A stretch of DNA of 64,000 nucleotides, taken from NCBI GenBank assembly GCA_027625915.1, contig JANTQA010000033.1:3534001-3598000 (forward strand), in the 5' to 3' direction. Below are positions 57,261 through 64,000 of the stretch, piece after piece. Source of the stretch: Anaeramoeba flamelloides. Taxonomy: Eukaryota; Metamonada; Anaeramoebidae. The position numbers and the translations under genes are program-made. The notes under the pieces were generated by a model, which saw only the letters and a list, made by a program, of their open reading frames with translations, searched no databases and was not told the DNA's origin. Each line of letters begins with the position of its first letter. The first letter of the stretch is position 1.

Positions 57261-58082
57261 TAAAAGATCTAAACAAAATAAATAATCAAATTTTTTTTTC
57301 GAAGTGAATAAAAAAAAAATGGTGAAATACGTAATGTAATTTTTTTTGGAATTTTTCTTTTCGGAAAATCTTTGAGAAAACGGAGTTTTTTTGAGATTGT
57401 TTTTCTAAAACAGTCCGTTTACCACAAAACACTAATTTTGTTTCCATTAAATACTCGAATGATACACAGGTATGAAAATTCTTTGATACTATTTTAAGAA
57501 TCGAATTATCCAAATCATTACATATCAAAGTATCTAGAAGAACTTTTGTTTGAGTTGCCTTGAATGTCAGTTCATCAATTAAGAGAGAAAATTAACTATA
57601 TTATTTTCATTTTCAGAATGTTAAATTTAACTTTTATTTAAAAAAATCGAATAGAATAAAAAATTCAACCAAAACAGATTATGTATTTAAAATCGCTATT
57701 TGGAGACGACTCAATCACAATTTTCTTTCAAATTCTCTTATTTTTACTTTTTTCGACTTTCCTAAACTTTGAAAAATAAATAAAAATGGTTGTAATTGAC
57801 CTTACGAAGAGGTATTTTTTTGTGTTAGTCTTTGGAAAAGTTGAAAATTTTTTTAATTTTCCAAGAATATATAAAAAAATTATCTTTGAATTATTGGTAT
57901 TGAGTGAAATATGACAAATATTTCAAAATAACAATCCCATTCATTTTTTAAAAATGATTCTTATTGTAAATTTATTTTTTTTTTTAATAAAGAAGGATTT
58001 ATGAGATTAGAAACTCAGACTTTAATGTTATCCACTTGGAAAAATTTTCAATACATGATAATTGATAATTTAACGATTTGAA
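57261..58082. other. Upstream region of MTHFR
   Basis: The promoter and 5' UTR of MTHFR should be here. An open frame at 57,286-57,528 on the minus strand has no recognisable domain and I do not call it a gene. Confidence 0.45.
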
Positions 58083-58535
58083 TTAATACTGTTTTGGAAA
58101 AAAAAGTTGAACATTGAATTTGATTTGGGAGCCTGAATAGAATCACAGTTACCTGAAAATGAAAAGTAAGATCAATTAATAAAAGAAATAATTGAAAGAA
58201 ATAAAGACAAAATGGAGGACTAAACACCACAGCTTTTCTAAAACTATCTTTTAATGAGGAATTTTTCTCTGATTCATCAGATCCATAAAAATATGTTGGA
58301 AAAAATTGGACTATTTTGAGATCTTCAAACCTGCAAGAACAATTACGATAAATCAAGGAGAGATTAATTGTATTTGTTGATTTGATTCTAAACAATATCA
58401 TGAATTATTCTTTAGTGTTAATTTGTTTCTTCTTTTCACTGATTTTTATGTTCTTTTTCAAAAAGACTGCCAATTAAAAATTGTCTTGAACTTTTGTTCC
58501 AAATGTTCACCTTTTTGAACAAATGGTACTGTTCA
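58083..58535. mobile_element. Family E-like element, copy 3
   Basis: The left part 'tactgttttggaaaaaaaa' and the inner 'tacctgaaaatgaaaagtaa' match the left arm of copy 2. The right part, 'ccaattaaaaattgtcttg' then 'aacttttgttccaaatgtt', is a diverged version of the right arm. The ends are too eroded for precise limits. Confidence 0.5.
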
Positions 58536-60201
58536 ATGTTTCGTAATAATTTAAAAAAGTTTTTTGCCTTGACTTTCTACAAATTCTAAGCCAATAATTA
58601 TGATGCCACCACAAGTGTTCGTCTCAAAACCATTTGATGACTAATTATTGGAAACTTTTTTTAAAATCCATTTTACCATTTCCCGTCCTATAGTTTAATA
58701 TTTTCCAAATTTTTTTTTTACTGAAGAAAAAATTTTCAATCACAAGCAAATAAAAGATTGGATTAAGAAGTACACCTAAAACTCTATTATGTATAATACT
58801 ATTGCAATTACATCAAATTATTCATCGATTTTGGATTTGCAAAAAATTAACTTTCAACTGTTTAGAATATGTTAATCTTTGATCAAAAAAAAAGTATTTC
58901 CAAATACAACTCATTGTTTTTTTTTTCTTGTTCCAATATAACATTTAATTTTCTGTCTATCAGGGTAGCTAAGTTTAAATAAATTTTGAAGGTAAAATTC
59001 TAAGTTTTTTATGTAAATTTTACCTTAAGGACTATAATTTGTTAAAAATTTTTTGTATATTTTCTTACTTATTAAGAAATTTGTTATTTATTTGATGAAA
59101 AAAAATTTCTCATAAATTAAAGACTATTTTTAAAGAAATATTTCACCTGTGTCCAATAACTTGAAATTTTTTTCTTATTATAATTTTTAAAATTGTGTTT
59201 TTTTTTATATCACTTTTTTTCAAAATCTTCTTTATTGGAACTTTGTTTTGAAAACAAAATTAATTTTAAAATGTTTTAAAATAACGGTTTCTAGGCCCAA
59301 ATGTCTAAATAGTCAGTGTATTAAAAATTCTCTTTTTTTGCCAATTAAATAACCCATCTTTAACTTACGAATTGTATTTTAAACTGTAATTCTTAAAAAT
59401 AATTTGAAAAATCTTTAAATTATTTTTTTATTAAGAATAAAGATCTATTATGAAAATAGTAATCAAAAACAAAAAAAGAGAACAAACATAATTAAAATAT
59501 TATAATAAAAAAAATACTATTATTTTTTTTGACTAAATTAAAAATTAGATAAATTCTATACAACCATTTTTTAGTGAAAGGTTTCCGAATAAAAAATGGG
59601 CATGCTCTTTTCAAAATTTTGATTAATTTTTTTTTTTTTTGATTTAAATGAGCACAAGTTTAAAGTTATGTGAAAGGAATTAATATGAATAGAAAACTTA
59701 TCGCAACTCACAAAAAACAAATAAAACATGGTAATTATTATTAAAAATATTCAAAAAGAAATCCTGCAACTTTATTGATCATATAATAAATATGATTTCC
59801 TTTATAACAAATTGTTTTTATACTGTTTGTTTATGGAAAACCTGATTGATGGGAAAAAAAAAAACAAGAAACTTGAAAAAAATTATCTTTACAGATATGA
59901 TTGTGTACTTTTTATCATTGTTCTGATTTATCAATGTGTTTGTTCATAGTTAAATAGATGATAAGAGAGGATAGTTTGAAAATTGTGACTAGTTTAATTT
60001 TTTCAAATGGTATTAATGGTCTTATGAATAAGGTATGTTACACACTTCTTCTTTTAAGAAAACACTAAAGTGTTTTGAAAAGAAATGATGACAGATCAGT
60101 CAATTTTGAATCTTTTTTACAAAAAAATGTAAAATGTAACTTCCACCTTAAATCTTAAAGAAAGTTTTACAAAAGATCTCTACATATTAGAGTATTTGCT
60201 T
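58536..60201. other. AT-rich intergenic stretch
   Basis: No gene is supported and no clear repeat is recognised apart from homopolymers. Confidence 0.45.
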
Positions 60202-60604
60202 TTAAGGGAGTAGTAAACGAAAAAAATATTCTTGTAAATTTAATATCAATTTCAAAACAATTTACCACATCTTCAAATTGAAAAATGATGTAAAAATCTG
60301 ATTACTAGGGGGACAAACTTACGTACAATGCTAATTTTCCGAAATCAATTTTTGTTTTTAAAAGTCTGATCAATTTTTCGAATATTTTAAAAGTTCAAAC
60401 TTCAATATTTTTCTCAATTATTAAAAAAAAAAAATATTTTCTTAGAAAGAAGAAAGAAATCTTAATAACTGTAAAGGAAGTGTACAAAAAATAAACTTTA
60501 AAAATGAAAACCACTAAGTTCTGGAATAACTCAGTTTAAAAAATCTACTTAATTTGAAATAAATTACAATAATATGTTCAACTATTAAAAATATAATTTT
60601 TTTT

Positions 60605-62295
60605 ATTAACATTTAACTGAGGACTATTAACCCTCTTGCTTGCCCAAATTCCTAAATTATGATTTAAGAATTTTTTTAAAGACTCAAAAATAAATTTATT
60701 ACCCACTAAGACTAAAAAATATGATGAATCTCTTTTTCTAATAATATCAAAAATAATATAAATTTTAATATATTAGAAAACTTAAATTGTTTTAATTCAG
60801 ATATCCAAATTTTGCGATTATTTTCAAAGGCTGGACAGTTTCATAGAAAATGGTCCAAATCTTCAATAATATCTAATTTTTTGATTTTTTTTCATAATTT
60901 ACAGTATTTTTATTTTTCCTTGTTCATAACATAAGAATATCTATTTACATAATTTGTAAATTTTCTGAGTTTTAAGATTGAAGTTGAACCATTCTATTTT
61001 AAATATCTTTTGTCATTTAGTTTTCCAGAATTTATAAGAATTGGGAAAAATTATAGATTTTTCTCTATTCTTTTGAATTCTGGAAAACTGCTGTTAGCTT
61101 TTTTTTAATTTGAGAAATAAAAAGAAAATTTCTTAAATTTTCTTTTTATTTCTAAAATTAAAAAAAGCTAGGCACTTGATGACACGACTGTTGTAATAAT
61201 ATTATTTTGAAAGAAATTATTTTGAAATAGTTTTTTACTTTCCAACTTGGAATATTTTTTCATTGAATAATTCGGTATTTGTCAAGTACAAATTCTAATT
61301 CTTTTAAAGTGCTTGGTTGCCTATTAATATTGTCCAATATATGTTATCTGTATTTAAGATTTTGAACTATTTCATGAAATTCCAAAAATGTCAATTTTTG
61401 AATTATTTTAAATCTTCTTTTATAAGTCATTATTCTTGATGAGTCTATTTTTGCTTCACTTTTATAAATTATCCTAGGAGAGTTTGGATTTATTAATAAA
61501 AAATTGTTACTTTTTGATTAATCCTCACATCTATTGAATTGAAATCTTGTTTTTTCAGATCAAATATTTCTAATCCATATAATAGCAGTGGCTCTGTAAG
61601 ACGCCTTTATAAAAAAATGAAATATCAATACATTGGTAAAGTTCTTTTGTTGTAAAATATTGGTTATTTTTTTAAAATTGGTTTTAACTTTATAGGTTTG
61701 TTTAAATTTTAGATGACTTTTTTTGTCTCGCCAAATACGAAGATAAAAAATTTCTTTTGGTAGTAGTTTTTTTTCCTTTTATCATCATTTAGATTCCTAC
61801 TAAAATCTCTATTAATTCTATATATTTTTTCAACTTGATAATTTATTTCTATTCGAGATCCTTTCATGATTCTTTCAAATCATCCGTAAACATTTGAACA
61901 AGTATTTCTAATGTTTTGAGTTTAGATAGGAGAAAATGGGTTATAAACCCAAATAATAAAGGGGATAATGTATCTCCTTGATACACTCACATTCCTCTTT
62001 TGATATAATAAGCAAGTAAAAAATTAATTATTATTTCATTTTTTATAATATTTTTTTACTGAGTAATAAATATGTGAATGATGAATGGAATCAAAACATT
62101 TTTGTATATCTATTGTAACAATATATATATTATCTTTCTGGAATTTATTTTTTTTATTTTATTAAATTCATTGGATAAATTTAAAACTGCAATTCTGGTA
62201 TATAATTTTTTTTTAAAACCAAACAGGTTTTTTGAAACTAAATCCCAAGAGTAATGGATTCATACGTATAATAATTTAAGAAAAAATATTAGGAG
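60605..62295 (-). mobile_element. LINE (non-LTR retrotransposon), 3' fragment, copy 2
   Basis: On the minus strand, decayed reverse transcriptase motifs are readable: TIDIQKCFDSIHHS near 62,120, YQGDTLSPLLFGF near 61,970, a degenerate FTDD in place of YADD near 61,870, and the C-terminal DLDHFL.NCPAF word near 60,860. It lacks the endonuclease, so it is 5'-truncated. Copies of an 'aaaaatatatttttt'-like word at both edges (about 60,587 and 62,296) are probable target duplications. Many frame breaks mark it as old. It belongs to the same family as the copy at 41,433, including the 3' word 'gaattcatcatat'. Confidence 0.8.
61017..61193. mobile_element. Family C unit inserted in LINE copy 2
   Basis: Aligning LINE copy 2 with copy 1 shows an extra block of about 175 bp here. 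It starts 'ttttccagaatttataag', holds an inverted pair of 'agctttttttt' and 'aaaaaaagct' words and ends 'ctaggcacttgatgacac'. This is the clearest single, bounded family C unit in the window and shows that the family moves. Confidence 0.65.
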
Positions 62296-62437
62296 AAAAA
62301 TATATTTTTTCTGATTCAAAGAACAGACCAATTACTTATTTCTTTTTATTGAATAAAAAAATTCGAGAAAAAAAAACAAACAATTAATTTAAAAATTCCC
62401 CCAAAATACTTTTTTAAAATCTGGAAAATTCGACTTA

Positions 62438-62884
62438 CAGCCATTCCAAGGCTACCATAAAATTTTAAATTAAACACAAACGATTTTTCTATTCTTATTT
62501 TCGATTTTAAAAAAATTGGGAAATAAGAGTTATTAGTCCAAAAAAAATTTTCAATAAATGAAATATTATTCAAATTTTGGAACATCAAAAAAAAGAAATT
62601 TGAAGATTCTTGAAGCACTTAAAAATATTTTCCAAAAAAGGGAAATTTTTAAAGATCAGTTAATATTGATATTTTTTTTCAGCTGTTTTGAATGGATAAT
62701 TTTTAAGTTTCATGGGATCTTGAAATTTTTTTTTGATGTTCCAAAATTTGAATAATATTTCATTTATTGAAAATTTTTTTTGGACTAATAACTCTTATTT
62801 CCCAATTTTTTGAAAATGGGAAATAAGAATAGAAAACTCAATTGTGTTTTATTTAAAATTGTATGATAGACTTGGATAGAATTT
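62438..62884. mobile_element. Family J foldback inside family G copy 2
   Basis: The block is absent from G copy 1 at the matching point. The left arm (about 62,454-62,594) and right arm (about 62,724-62,864) are reverse complements over about 140 nt, sharing 'ggaacatcaaaaaaaa' and 'aataagagttattagtcc'. The loop is about 130 nt. It has no coding capacity; the short frames in it mirror each other. Confidence 0.75.
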
Positions 62885-63586
62885 ATAATCTAAAGAAATA
62901 ATTTTTAATTTGATTATATATAATCAATAATTAATAGCCCAATCTTAATTCTTTCTGTGATTTATTAACAACACAAAAGATTTAATATATCAAATAGACT
63001 TTACAATTATTTCTCAATTTTTTAAAGATTTTCAAATGAATAAAACAAATTCAAATAAATAAATCTAATAAAAAAATATAATAAATATCCTTAAATAACT
63101 GATTTTAATGCAAACAGTTGTTGTTTATACTCTTAATATTTGAAAAAGAATATTGCCTAATCTTTTAAATTTCAATAAATTTAATAAATATTTCAGAAAA
63201 TAAAATAGATGATAAATTTTTTTACATCTTCAAGGATTAAATTATTTGATTTATTTTTATTATATTTTTAGATTAAGATTAAAGGTTCAATGTTTATTTG
63301 TTCATACATACTCTCTCGCATTACTACAAAGTGATATTTCTTCAAAATAAAATTTTTTTGCAAATTTTTTTTTTCTTATGTTTTGATCCAAAAATCTAAA
63401 GCCAAAAGAATCTGATCCTTTTGACTTAAAGTTGAATTCGGAAAATGAACTTCTTTTAAAAATGATAACTCATCTCTTTAAAGTTGTTATAGGAAGTTGC
63501 AAATTGGGTTTAATTGTATCTTTATGTATAATTATCACTCTATTACCTTTGTGATTAAAAATAAATAAGAGTTACTCGTCCCTTAA

Positions 63587-64000
63587 AGCGAAAATTTTTG
63601 GCTTATTTCTACAAGAATTGTTGTTTTTCAAATAAAACATTGGAGTTATTAGACAGTAGGCTTTTAGATTTAACTGGAAAAAAATAAATTCAAATATTTT
63701 CAAACTATGAAAAAAATATTTTCTTCCAAATCCTAAAAAATTAAATCTTGATTTGCTTCTATTTGCCAAGACTGGATTGGACCCACAGCATAAAAAAAAA
63801 TTTGCTTTTTCAGTTTTTCTCATCCTCTTTTGACAAAATAAAAAAAGTAAAATAATTATTTATTCCTTTTTCGAATTTTTAGACTTTTCAATTTACAAAA
63901 ATTACAATTTACATTAACTGTGTCAAACCAATTCATTTTCAAGTCTGTTTCCATTTAAAATCACAAAAATTCTCTCATTAACTCTTAGTCAAAAAATTCT
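63587..64000. other. AT-rich stretch at the right edge
   Basis: Nothing beyond low-complexity sequence is recognised. An open frame at 63,572-63,823 overlaps the right end of the family G element and has no coding character I trust. Confidence 0.4.

Larger units (their letters stand above)
60202..63586. mobile_element. Family G TTAA-flanked element, copy 2, nested insertions
   Basis: The left end is 'ttaagggagtagtaaac' and the complement of the right end is 'ttaagggacgagtaactc'; each begins with the flanking TTAA. Removing the LINE (60,605-62,295) and the J foldback (62,438-62,884) leaves about 1.25 kb, equal to copy 1. At 62,884-62,910 it preserves, in uninterrupted form ('ataatctaaagaaata'), the site where copy 1 received its LINE. 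Confidence 0.75.

Noticed and set aside
57286-57528. 80-residue frame just upstream of MTHFR on the same strand
   Set aside because: There is no family similarity and the MTHFR start is well placed; it is probably promoter or 5' UTR.

Overview
The window is about 64 kb of very AT-rich nuclear DNA from a eukaryotic microbe. Coding DNA stands out mainly by a modestly higher GC content and by dispersed lysine-rich, glutamine-rich and Ser-Glu low-complexity tracts. The genetic code is standard and genes carry spliceosomal introns. The low-complexity style recalls free-living amoeboid protists such as Anaeramoeba, but that placement is an impression, not a measurement. There are no prokaryotic operons, rRNAs or recognisable tRNAs.

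I find seven host genes: a G-protein alpha subunit (+, 6.3-12.9 kb), an MTMR14/Jumpy-type phosphoinositide 3-phosphatase (-, 16.1-18.1 kb), an OSR1/SPAK/Fray-type STE20 kinase (+, 21.8-23.7 kb), a polyQ single-span membrane protein (-, 28.7-29.4 kb), an unrecognised 213-residue protein (-, 34.4-35.0 kb), an unrecognised 257-residue two-exon protein (+, 39.4-45.9 kb) and a complete methylenetetrahydrofolate reductase (-, 48.8-57.3 kb). Eight introns were placed from conserved protein spacing, donor/acceptor dinucleotides and reading phase. Three genes each have one giant intron (4,926, 5,744 and 5,851 nt) that holds transposable elements, while the other five introns are 188-424 nt. Seven of the eight acceptors read ATAG.

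The rest is mostly repeats. I named families by letter. A: 556-bp foldback elements flanked by TTAA (three copies). G: about 1.2-kb TTAA-flanked elements (two copies). H: one 677-bp TTAA-flanked element with a GC-rich hairpin. B: about 550-bp retroposon-like repeats with an A-rich 3' end. C: short modular repeats made of Leu-zipper-like palindromic blocks. D: about 200-bp TA-flanked mariner-like MITEs. E: about 440-460-bp inverted-repeat elements. F: one 690-bp element with GC-rich ends. I and J: long foldbacks. There are two non-LTR retrotransposon (LINE) copies. One lies inside G copy 1 with a perfect 16-bp target duplication, and the empty version of that same site is preserved in G copy 2. 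G copy 2 itself holds a second LINE, which in turn holds a C repeat, plus a separate J foldback, so the order of insertion can be read directly.

The genes do not form one pathway. The G-alpha, phosphoinositide phosphatase and STE20 kinase are ordinary eukaryotic signalling parts, and MTHFR belongs to one-carbon metabolism. The G-alpha is unusual: both residues that normally drive GTP hydrolysis are replaced.
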